In this document: positions 17,777 through 26,286 of the stretch, one piece after another
How the letters are laid out: each line of letters begins with the position of its first letter
Numbering within the stretch: position 1 is the stretch's first letter
NCBI GenBank assembly: GCA_002723085.1
Contig: PBNK01000013.1
Location: 62,001-126,000, forward strand
Length of the DNA stretch: 64,000 bases
Origin: Crocinitomicaceae bacterium
Lineage (GTDB): Bacteria; Bacteroidota; Bacteroidia; Flavobacteriales_D; Parvicellaceae
Direction: 5' to 3'
Program-made: the position numbers and the translations under genes
The notes under the pieces: generated by a model
The model's database searches: none
What the model saw: only the letters and a program-made list of their open reading frames with translations
Told to the model about the DNA's origin: nothing

Positions 17777-20700
17777 ATGAAAAAAATTTACCTGAGAATA
17801 TTAATTATTAATCTTATTATATATTGTTTTAATTCACCAGCTATTTCTCAAACTGTTTACGAATCTTATCAAGACGGTGTAGTGGTTTTTCAATTAAAAA
17901 AGAATTCTTTTTTAAGTGTTAAATCTAAAAATAGATCAATTAATGTAGACGATGTGGCTTTTGTAAGAAACTTAAAAGACTTTTATAACATAAAGTCATT
18001 GACTCAACTTCACCCTAACCATAAAAACTTTAACCTTTCTAGAACTTTTCAAATTAATTTCACTAAAATTAAATTAGTTGATCAACTCATTGAAAATTTA
18101 TCGTCTGTTTCTGATATAGAGTATGCTGAAAAAAAAGAATTACACAAAAGTTTTCTAACACCAAATGACCCTGGATATACAAATTCAACTAGTAATGGGC
18201 AATGGGCACTTTTTAAAATAAATGCATCTCAAGCATGGGATTTATCAACCGGTAACTCCAATGTAGTTGTTGCTGTAACTGATAATGCAATAAATGTAAA
18301 TCACCCTGATTTAGTCAATAAAATGCTTACTGGTTATGACGCAGTGGATCAAGATAACGACCCTACGGGATGTGGGTCAAATGACGGATTTCATGGTTCT
18401 CATGTTTCGGGAATTGTTGGAGCAGAAACCAATAATAATTCTGGAATTGCATCTATTGGTTATGACGTTAGCATTCTTCCCGTAAAAATCGGGAATTGTA
18501 GTGGCTCTCTAGTTGCTGGATATGAAGGCATTATTTGGGCTGCTGATAATGGAGCTGATGTAATAAACATGTCTTGGGGAGGTTCTGGTTATAGCAATTA
18601 TGGACAGAATGTTTGTGATTATGCTTCTAACGCTGGAAGCATATTGGTTGCCGCAGCTGGTAATGACAATGTTAGCTCTATTTTTTATCCTGCTGGATAC
18701 AATAATGTTATTTCCGTAGCTTCTACTACAACAAATGATGCAAAATCAAGTTTTTCTAATTATGGTTCTTGGATTGATATCTCAGCGCCTGGATCTAGCA
18801 TTTTAAGTTGCAACGCTTCAACAGGATATCAAGTTACTCAGGGAACATCTATGGCATCTCCTTTAGTTGCTGGGCTAATGGGACTTATGAAATCTTACGC
18901 TCCAAATGCTTCCAATCAAGATTTGATAAATTGTTTGTATTCAAGCGCTACAAATATTGATGGTGCAAATTCAAGTTATGTTAATCAATTAGGTGCTGGA
19001 AGAATTGATGCCTATCAAGCTTTAGTTTGTTTAAACGCCTTTTCATATGCTTTAGACGCAGCTATTACTGATGTAAATTCTCCTTCTAATAGTATTTGTG
19101 GAACTACCATTTCTCCTGAAGTTACATTACGAAATTTTGGAAGCACAACCTTGACCAGTGTTGATATTGTCTATCAAGCTGGTAACAATGCTTCACAAAC
19201 ATTTAATTGGTCTGGAAGTTTAGCATCTGGGCAATCTGTTTCCGTTACTCTTCCTTCTCAAACTTTTGGGGCAGGTAGTTACTCATTTACTGCATCAACA
19301 AATAATCCAAATGGAGGTACAGATCAAAACGCTTCAAATGATCAAGAAACATCGAACTTCACTATTGTGCCTAATGGAGACAATCTTAACGTATCGATAA
19401 CAACTGATTGCTATGGAGATGAAATTACTTGGCTAATCCAAGACGCTAGTGGAAATACTTTAATAAGTGGAGGTCCATACACTCAAAATTCCACAAATCA
19501 AACTTACAACACACCTGTATGTTTAACGCCTGGATGTTATGACTTTTTTATAAATGACACATATGGTGATGGAATGCATGGTAGCCAATGGAATAATTGT
19601 TCAGTCGATGGAGATTATAATATTCAAAATTCGAACGGGACAAATTTAGTTCAAATGACTGCGCCTAATGCCGATTTTGGCAATGGAACTTCTCACAATT
19701 TTTGTGTTGTGAACCCTAACATAACAAATGATGCAAGTTTAGAATCGGTTTCAAGTCCAAATGGACCAACATGTAGTAACTCAGTTAGTCCAATTATTAC
19801 ATTGGCTAACTATGGAAGTCAAAATCTTTCTTCTTTAGATATAAATTATGGTTTTAACGGAAGTGCTATTCAAACATTTAACTGGACTGGTAATTTAAGT
19901 TCTGGACAAACAACTAATGTTACTTTACCAAATTTAACAATTACAGGTAATCCTCAATCTTTTATGGTCTACACGACAAGTCCAAATGGTAGTTCAGATC
20001 AAAATACCTCAAACGATACCATAACAAATCAAGTAATTTACTTTCCAAATAGTTTAACTCTTCCTTTTTTAGAAGATTTTGAAACAAACTCATTTTCAAC
20101 AAATTCTTGGTTAGTTGAAAACCCAGATAACAGCATTACTTGGGATATTGTAACTAGTTCTGGAACAACCCCTGGAAATAAATCTGCTAAACTCAACTTT
20201 TACCAATATACTCAACTAGGGCAAAGAGATAGGCTAATAAGTTCTCCGATTAATTTTAATGGCTACACTAGTTTGGATTTATCTTTTGAACATGCTTATA
20301 GAAGATTTGATCAAAACAGTACCGACTCATTAATCGTATCAATTTCTACTGATTGCGGTCAAAGTTTTGTAAGATTACTTGAACTTGGAGAAAATGGAAC
20401 AGGAAGTTTTGCAACGGCATATACAAACACCAATGATTTTACTCCATCTCAATCTAGCGATTGGTGTATGGGATCTGTTGGAGCCAGCTGCTTTTCTGTA
20501 AACCTTGATAATTACATCGGTAACTCAAGTGTTATTATAAAATTTGAAGGATATAATGCCGGAACAAACGGGAATAATCTATTTATTGATAATATTAACA
20601 TCAACGGTAATCCAAGTTTAATACCTCCAACTTCAGACTTTAACAGCTCTAGCACTAACTTATGTGTTGGTGACATTGTTAATTTCACAGATCTTTCAAC

Positions 20701-22912
20701 GCCTAATATCAATTCATGGTTATGGGATTTCGGTGATGGAAATACCTCTACTCAGCAAAACCCATCGCATACTTATACTTCAGCTGGAAACTATTCCGTT
20801 TCACTTACTGTAAATAATGCTGTTGGTTCTAACTCTGCAACAAAAACCAATTACATTACAATTAACAATATTGATCAAGCAACTATAGGAAATATTGATC
20901 CAGTATGTATAAGCAACTCATCAATAACTTTAACTAGCAGCAACTCAAATGGAGTGTGGGCTGGAGCTGGGATAAGTAATCCAAATTCAGGAACTTTTGA
21001 CCCTATTTTAGTTGGTGTTGGGAATCATAATGTATCATTTACAACCAATGGAGCATGTCCTTTTACAGATTCGGCAGTTGTCACAGTAATTGATCAAGCT
21101 GATGCTACCATTTCAAATAGTAGCCCAATTTGTATTTTAGATGGAGTTGTAACTCTTTCAGCTGTATCAACTGGTGGGGTATGGTCTGGTAATGGAATTA
21201 CTGACCCTTCAAATGGAATTTTCGACCCTTCTTCTGCTGGTGTTGGAGCACATACCATAACATATAATATTTCAGGTACTTGTGGTGACAATGATCAAAC
21301 AACTGTAAACGTTGTATCATTTATTGACCCTACCATTACTCCAACTTCGCAAATGTGTAGCAATGATCCTGTAATATCATTAAACGCTGCATCAACTGGA
21401 GGATTATGGTCTGGCAATGGCATTACTGATCCAAATAATGGAACATTTGACCCTAGTTTAGCAGGTAGTGGAAGTCATGTTATTACATATACTGTATCTG
21501 GTTCATGTGGTGGAACTGATCAGGAAACTATTGTTGTCAATAATGCTCTAGACCCAACCATTACACATATTGACACGATTTGTGTAAACAATACACCAAT
21601 AATTTTGACAGCAGCATCAGCCAATGGAATATGGTCTGGCAATGGCATTACCGATCCAAATAATGGAACATTTGCTCCATCTATAGCTGGAATAGGAAGT
21701 CATTTAATTCAATATAATATAGCTGGATTATGCCCTACAAATGATCAAATTATAATTGTGGTTGAAGGTTCTATTGACGCAACTATCTTTCCCAATAACC
21801 CAATATGTATTAATAATGGCACCATAACTTTAAATGCAGCTTCGCCAAATGGAGTTTGGGCTGGAAATGGAATAATAGACCCTACAAATGGTATTTTTGA
21901 CCCAGCATTAGCTGGTATTGGAAGCCATAGCATTTCATATACTATTAGCGGTGTTTGCGGAAATTCTGATCAAACTATAATTCAAGTTGATGATGTTCAA
22001 AACAGTACAATAAATAGCGTTAATTCTTTATGTATTGATAATGGAAATATTACTCTTACAGCTGCATCTAGCGGTGGGATTTGGTCTGGTAATGGAATTA
22101 TTGATCCACAAAATGGAATTTTTGATCCTGCTCAAGCTGGTCAAGGAAATCATGTAATTACATATGCAATAACAGGTTATTGTGGAAGTGTTTCAACTCA
22201 AAATATTTCTGTCATAGAAAATATTGCAACTTTTGTTTTTCCTTATGACACATTGTGTTCAAATAGTGGAAGTTTAACAATTACTCCCTCTCAACAAGGT
22301 GGGATTTGGTCTGGTAACGGCATAAACCTTAATGGTGTTTTTAATCCTAATGTAGCTGGATCTGGCACTCATAATATTACTTACAGTTTCTCTGGATTAT
22401 GTCCTACATCTCACACAGAATCTGTGGTTGTATTGGATAAAATTATTGCTTCTATAAATTATATTGAACCTCTTTGTGTATATGATAGCTTAATAAATTT
22501 AATAGCATCTCCATCTGGAGGTACTTGGAGTGGGAATGGTGTTTTAAATGCAAGCAACGGTTTATTTAGCCCAAGCAATGCTGGGGTTGGAATGCATGGA
22601 GTAACTTATGTTGTCTCAGGAGTTTGTGGTGATGATGATGTTGCTTATATTAATGTTGATGAATGCACTAATATAAATGAATCATCATCATTTTTTGAAA
22701 TTTATCCAAATCCAAACAGTGGTGTTTTTACAATTAATTATAATGTAACCTCTACAAAAAATAAACTTGAAATATATAATTCAATTGGTGAAATTGTTTA
22801 TAAAGATCTCCTATTTGGAAATGGAATAAACACAATTAAATTAAATCAATTAGAAAGCGGGATGTATATTATAAAACTAGATAAGATAATTAAGAAACTT
22901 GTTATTAATTAA
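17777..22912 (+). CDS. Secreted subtilisin-like (S8) protease with PKD and tandem repeats, T9SS sorting domain
   Basis: A 1711-residue cell-surface or released serine protease. In order: signal peptide (about 1-25, ending AISQ); an inhibitor-I9-like propeptide (about 30-125); the S8 domain with triad D169 (VTDNA), H206 (HGSHVSG) and S358 (GTSMASP); a first CARDB-like domain from 432; a segment with a YGDG motif at D594; a second CARDB-like domain from 652; an anchor-J/MAM-like domain (about 760-950); a PKD domain (about 955-1032, WDFGDGNTS); eight repeats (1033-1627); and a type A T9SS sorting domain (FEIYPNPNSG to the end). The catalytic residues predict activity. Its stop is interlocked with convergent purF. 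Confidence 0.93.
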   Translation: MKKIYLRILIINLIIYCFNSPAISQTVYESYQDGVVVFQLKKNSFLSVKSKNRSINVDDVAFVRNLKDFYNIKSLTQLHPNHKNFNLSRTFQINFTKIKLVDQLIENLSSVSDIEYAEKKELHKSFLTPNDPGYTNSTSNGQWALFKINASQAWDLSTGNSNVVVAVTDNAINVNHPDLVNKMLTGYDAVDQDNDPTGCGSNDGFHGSHVSGIVGAETNNNSGIASIGYDVSILPVKIGNCSGSLVAGYEGIIWAADNGADVINMSWGGSGYSNYGQNVCDYASNAGSILVAAAGNDNVSSIFYPAGYNNVISVASTTTNDAKSSFSNYGSWIDISAPGSSILSCNASTGYQVTQGTSMASPLVAGLMGLMKSYAPNASNQDLINCLYSSATNIDGANSSYVNQLGAGRIDAYQALVCLNAFSYALDAAITDVNSPSNSICGTTISPEVTLRNFGSTTLTSVDIVYQAGNNASQTFNWSGSLASGQSVSVTLPSQTFGAGSYSFTASTNNPNGGTDQNASNDQETSNFTIVPNGDNLNVSITTDCYGDEITWLIQDASGNTLISGGPYTQNSTNQTYNTPVCLTPGCYDFFINDTYGDGMHGSQWNNCSVDGDYNIQNSNGTNLVQMTAPNADFGNGTSHNFCVVNPNITNDASLESVSSPNGPTCSNSVSPIITLANYGSQNLSSLDINYGFNGSAIQTFNWTGNLSSGQTTNVTLPNLTITGNPQSFMVYTTSPNGSSDQNTSNDTITNQVIYFPNSLTLPFLEDFETNSFSTNSWLVENPDNSITWDIVTSSGTTPGNKSAKLNFYQYTQLGQRDRLISSPINFNGYTSLDLSFEHAYRRFDQNSTDSLIVSISTDCGQSFVRLLELGENGTGSFATAYTNTNDFTPSQSSDWCMGSVGASCFSVNLDNYIGNSSVIIKFEGYNAGTNGNNLFIDNININGNPSLIPPTSDFNSSSTNLCVGDIVNFTDLSTPNINSWLWDFGDGNTSTQQNPSHTYTSAGNYSVSLTVNNAVGSNSATKTNYITINNIDQATIGNIDPVCISNSSITLTSSNSNGVWAGAGISNPNSGTFDPILVGVGNHNVSFTTNGACPFTDSAVVTVIDQADATISNSSPICILDGVVTLSAVSTGGVWSGNGITDPSNGIFDPSSAGVGAHTITYNISGTCGDNDQTTVNVVSFIDPTITPTSQMCSNDPVISLNAASTGGLWSGNGITDPNNGTFDPSLAGSGSHVITYTVSGSCGGTDQETIVVNNALDPTITHIDTICVNNTPIILTAASANGIWSGNGITDPNNGTFAPSIAGIGSHLIQYNIAGLCPTNDQIIIVVEGSIDATIFPNNPICINNGTITLNAASPNGVWAGNGIIDPTNGIFDPALAGIGSHSISYTISGVCGNSDQTIIQVDDVQNSTINSVNSLCIDNGNITLTAASSGGIWSGNGIIDPQNGIFDPAQAGQGNHVITYAITGYCGSVSTQNISVIENIATFVFPYDTLCSNSGSLTITPSQQGGIWSGNGINLNGVFNPNVAGSGTHNITYSFSGLCPTSHTESVVVLDKIIASINYIEPLCVYDSLINLIASPSGGTWSGNGVLNASNGLFSPSNAGVGMHGVTYVVSGVCGDDDVAYINVDECTNINESSSFFEIYPNPNSGVFTINYNVTSTKNKLEIYNSIGEIVYKDLLFGNGINTIKLNQLESGMYIIKLDKIIKKLVIN
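20873..22657 (+). repeat. Eight tandem about 74-residue Ig-like repeats within the S8 protease gene
   Basis: Residues 1033-1627 are eight consecutive units with the core pattern C, TLxAxS, GGxWSGNGI, DPxNGxFDP, AGxGxH, ITYxxSGxC. Each unit holds two cysteines: in seven of the eight exactly 49 residues lie between them, and in unit 7 there are 47, because of a two-residue deletion after WSGNGI. At DNA level the units are clearly diverged, so the array is old rather than a fresh slippage product. The likely role is a stiff stalk or ligand-binding region between protease and sorting domain, possibly with one disulfide per unit. Confidence 0.9.
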
Positions 22913-24819
22913 TAAGCCCTTTTATTTACCCCTTCTATATAGTTAATAAATGATTTATTAACTACTTTATTTCCTCCAGGAGTTGGGTAATTTCCAGTAA
23001 AATACCAGTCTCCAGTATTACCAGGACAAGCTTCATGTAAATCTTCTACTTTTTGGAAAATAATTTGAACTCCAGCATTTATGTCTTTATGAGTTAACAA
23101 TGCTGAAACTTTATCGGACACTTGCTGATAAGCAAATGGTTCGTATATCCTTTTAACAAAGTTTTCACTTTTAAGGGTTCCATTTTTTTCTGCTTCTTTA
23201 CAAAGCTTATACACCTCATCAAGTAACCCTTGCTTTCCTGTTTCTTTAATCAATGCAATGGCTGCTTGAAAAGCAATAAAGTCACCTAGTTTAGCCATGT
23301 CAATTCCATAGCAATCAGGATATCTAATTTGAGGAGCAGACGATACAATTATAATTTTCTTAGGCTCTAAGCGATCTAAAATCCTAATGACACTTTGTTT
23401 TAACGTTGTTCCTCTTACAATAGAATCATCAATAACTACAATATTGTCTTCATGTCTTCTGATTGAACCATAAGTAATATCATATACATGCGCCACCATT
23501 TCGTCTCTAGAATCATCTTGAGTTATAAATGTTCTAAGTTTAGCATCTTTTACCATTATTTTCTCAGCCCTTGTGCTTATTGAAAGAATATCCTTAAGCT
23601 TATTCTCTTTTTCAGGATCATTTTCATTCAGCTCAGATATTTTCTTAAGCTTAACATCTGTCAAATATTTTTCCGTGGCCTTTACCATCCCATAATAAGA
23701 CATTTCTGCAGTATTTGGTATAAATGAAAACACTGTATTTTTCAAATCATAATCAATTGCTTTAAGAACATGGGGAGTAACAAGACTTCCAAGTTTTTGT
23801 CTTTCAAGATAAATGTCTTTATCTGTTCCTCTTGAAAAATATATTCTTTCAAATGAGCATTTAGCTAAATTATTAGATTCAATTATTTTTTCTTCAATCG
23901 CTGTATTTTCGTTTTTCTTAATAACTAAGGCGTAACCTGGACTAAGCTCATTTATTGACTCCCATTTAACATTAAATGCTGTTTGAATAACTGGCCTTTC
24001 TGATGTAACAACAAGAACCTCATCATCTTCATACCAAAAAGCAGGACGAATTCCATTAGGGTCTCTTAATACAAAAGCATCACCATGACCAAATAATCCA
24101 GCCATTACATAACCCCCATCCCAGTCCATAGCTGAATTTTGGAGAATATTTTTGATATTTAATTGATTTGCAATTAATGATGAGATTTCTTTATTAGAAT
24201 AATTTTCTTTTGAAAACTTCTCAAACAACCTTTGATTTTCTTGATCTAGAAAGTGTCCTATTTTTTCAATTACAGTAATTGTATCCGACTTTTCTTTTGG
24301 ATGTTGTCCAATATTTACTAGTAAATCGAACAAATCATCCACATTGGTTAAATTAAAGTTTCCTGCAACCACTAAATTTCTAGTCATCCAATTGTTTTGT
24401 CTCAAAAATGGGTGACAATTTTCAATGCTATTTTTACCAAAAGTTCCGTAACGTAGGTGTCCTAAAAACAATTGCCCCATAAAAGCTTCATTGTTTTTTA
24501 AATAATTAGCGTCTTTTAATTTTTCAGGAGAAGAATTGTGTAAATCTTGAAATCTTTTATTGACGTAAGAAAATAAATCTTTAATCGGTTGAGGGTCTAC
24601 GCTTCTATACCTTGAAATATATCTTGTTCCCGGATCAATATCATATTTAATATTAGCTAATCCAGCACCGTCCTGTCCTCTGTTATGTTGTTTTTCCATC
24701 AACAAATACATCTTATTGATACCATACAAAGCACTGCCATATTTTTCAATATAAAATTCTAATGGTTTTTTAAGCCTTAGAAGCGCAATTCCACACTCAT
24801 GTTTTATAGCATCACTCAT
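22909..24819 (-). CDS. purF: Amidophosphoribosyltransferase (long Bacteroidota form)
   Basis: Transfers glutamine-derived ammonia to PRPP, the first committed step of purine synthesis. The N-terminal glutaminase has its nucleophile at C9 (KHECGIALL), so a short propeptide of eight residues must be removed, and the RGQDGAG block is present. The C-terminal phosphoribosyltransferase half carries the PRPP loop VVIDDSIVRGTT. At 636 residues it exceeds the 500-residue E. coli enzyme through insertions in the glutaminase half and a C-terminal extension (LHEACPGNTGDWYFTGNYPTPGG), a form I know from Bacteroidota. Its 3' end is interlocked with the protease gene; 78 bases separate it from the divergent adhesin gene. 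Confidence 0.93.
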   Translation of the reverse strand: MSDAIKHECGIALLRLKKPLEFYIEKYGSALYGINKMYLLMEKQHNRGQDGAGLANIKYDIDPGTRYISRYRSVDPQPIKDLFSYVNKRFQDLHNSSPEKLKDANYLKNNEAFMGQLFLGHLRYGTFGKNSIENCHPFLRQNNWMTRNLVVAGNFNLTNVDDLFDLLVNIGQHPKEKSDTITVIEKIGHFLDQENQRLFEKFSKENYSNKEISSLIANQLNIKNILQNSAMDWDGGYVMAGLFGHGDAFVLRDPNGIRPAFWYEDDEVLVVTSERPVIQTAFNVKWESINELSPGYALVIKKNENTAIEEKIIESNNLAKCSFERIYFSRGTDKDIYLERQKLGSLVTPHVLKAIDYDLKNTVFSFIPNTAEMSYYGMVKATEKYLTDVKLKKISELNENDPEKENKLKDILSISTRAEKIMVKDAKLRTFITQDDSRDEMVAHVYDITYGSIRRHEDNIVVIDDSIVRGTTLKQSVIRILDRLEPKKIIIVSSAPQIRYPDCYGIDMAKLGDFIAFQAAIALIKETGKQGLLDEVYKLCKEAEKNGTLKSENFVKRIYEPFAYQQVSDKVSALLTHKDINAGVQIIFQKVEDLHEACPGNTGDWYFTGNYPTPGGNKVVNKSFINYIEGVNKRAY

Positions 24820-24897
24820 AAAGAAAATTTATCTTACACAAGATTACAACCTTTCTATCAATTATACGTTTTCAAAATGTAGTAATTTTAAAAATAC

Positions 24898-26283
24898 TTG
24901 AAACACGTAATTAACATAACATCAATAAATAATATAGTTTTCATTTTTGGATTATTGTTTTCTTTATCTCTGACAGCAAACGATAATTCAAATGCATTTT
25001 TCATAAAAAATAATGGTCAATTTAATAAAAATGTAGAATATAAACTTACTGTAAATGCGGGTGAAATTTTCTTTGAAAGAAATAAAATAACATTTAATTT
25101 ATTTCAAAAAGACCATTTAGATGATATTAAACATTTAAAAATAAGTAATAAAAAAGAATTAAAAGGGCATGCTTATCAAATAAATTTTATCAATTCCCTA
25201 TTAAGCAATAAAAGTCCATATGGACTAAAAAAGCACAGCGCTTATTCTAATTACTTTTTGGGTAATGATACGTCTAAATGGCGATCTCATGTTCCTTTAT
25301 TTGAACAATTGCACTATGAAAATCTATACCAAGGAATAGATTTAAAATATTATGAAAAAAATGGCAAATTAAAATATGACTTTATAATACAACCTAATGC
25401 AGATCCATCAGCAATTAAAATGTCCTATAACGGATTGGATTCTATTTATAAAATAAGAGGAAACCTAATCCTAAAAAATTCATTAGGAAATGTTATTGAG
25501 CAAAAACCCTATGCTTATCAAATTAAAAACGGAAAAAAAATTGAAGTTCCTTGTTCATTCCTTATTAAAGGAAGTAATGTTAGTTTTATTTTCCCTAAAG
25601 GTTATAATAAAAAATTACCCTTAACAATTGATCCAGTATTAATATTTTCTACATATTCTGGGTCAACAGCTAACAATTGGGGCCAAACAGCTACATATGA
25701 CAACGATGGAAATCTATATGCAGGAAGCATTGCTTTTGCTCTTGGCTACCCAACTACATTAGGTCCTTTCCAGGCTTTTTATCTTGGGGGTCCAACAAGC
25801 AGTTGGGGATCAGACATTTGTATTTCTAAATTCAACAGTACAGGAACTAATTTAATTTACAGCACCTATTTAGGTGGAACAGGAAATGAAAACCCACATA
25901 GTTTAGTCGTTAACAACAATGATGAATTATTAGTTTTTGGCAGCACTGGATCTGGTGATTTTCCAACTACTATAGGATGCTATGACAATACATTTAATGG
26001 AGGCAATTCTTGGGCCTTTCTAGGAATAATTGATTACTCAAATGGAATTGATGCTTTTGTTACAAAATTTTCGAGTTCTGGAAATAGTCTTGTAGGATCA
26101 ACATATATTGGGGGCTCTGGAAATGACGGAATAAATGTAACTGGTCTAGTAGCTAATTATGCCGATGAATATCGTGGAGAAATAATAATTGATAGTACAG
26201 GAAATTGCTGGGTAGCCACATCAACTACATCTACAGATTTTCCTTTAATAAATCCTGTACAAAATAATAACGGAGGAAATTAA
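24898..26283 (+). CDS. N-terminal fragment of the split SBBP-propeller adhesin
   Basis: 461 residues beginning with a signal peptide (residues 1-27, ending SLSLTAN) and an N-terminal domain starting FFIKNNGQF, the usual opening of Bacteroidota proteins that carry SBBP propellers. The LTIDPVLIFSTYSGS block then starts the propeller, with repeat units such as LIYSTYLGGTGNE and STYIGGSGNDG. The protein stops in mid-propeller at NNNGGN. The start is TTG at 24898: an in-frame TAA lies at 24889, the signal peptide begins immediately after, and the next Met is far inside, so no ATG start is available. Confidence 0.65.
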   Translation: MKHVINITSINNIVFIFGLLFSLSLTANDNSNAFFIKNNGQFNKNVEYKLTVNAGEIFFERNKITFNLFQKDHLDDIKHLKISNKKELKGHAYQINFINSLLSNKSPYGLKKHSAYSNYFLGNDTSKWRSHVPLFEQLHYENLYQGIDLKYYEKNGKLKYDFIIQPNADPSAIKMSYNGLDSIYKIRGNLILKNSLGNVIEQKPYAYQIKNGKKIEVPCSFLIKGSNVSFIFPKGYNKKLPLTIDPVLIFSTYSGSTANNWGQTATYDNDGNLYAGSIAFALGYPTTLGPFQAFYLGGPTSSWGSDICISKFNSTGTNLIYSTYLGGTGNENPHSLVVNNNDELLVFGSTGSGDFPTTIGCYDNTFNGGNSWAFLGIIDYSNGIDAFVTKFSSSGNSLVGSTYIGGSGNDGINVTGLVANYADEYRGEIIIDSTGNCWVATSTTSTDFPLINPVQNNNGGN

Positions 26284-26286
26284 GAT

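Noticed and set aside
20873-22657. Regular repetition that could suggest a CRISPR array or satellite DNA.
   Set aside because: The period is about 222 bases, always in frame, with diverged DNA but conserved protein pattern; it is a protein repeat.
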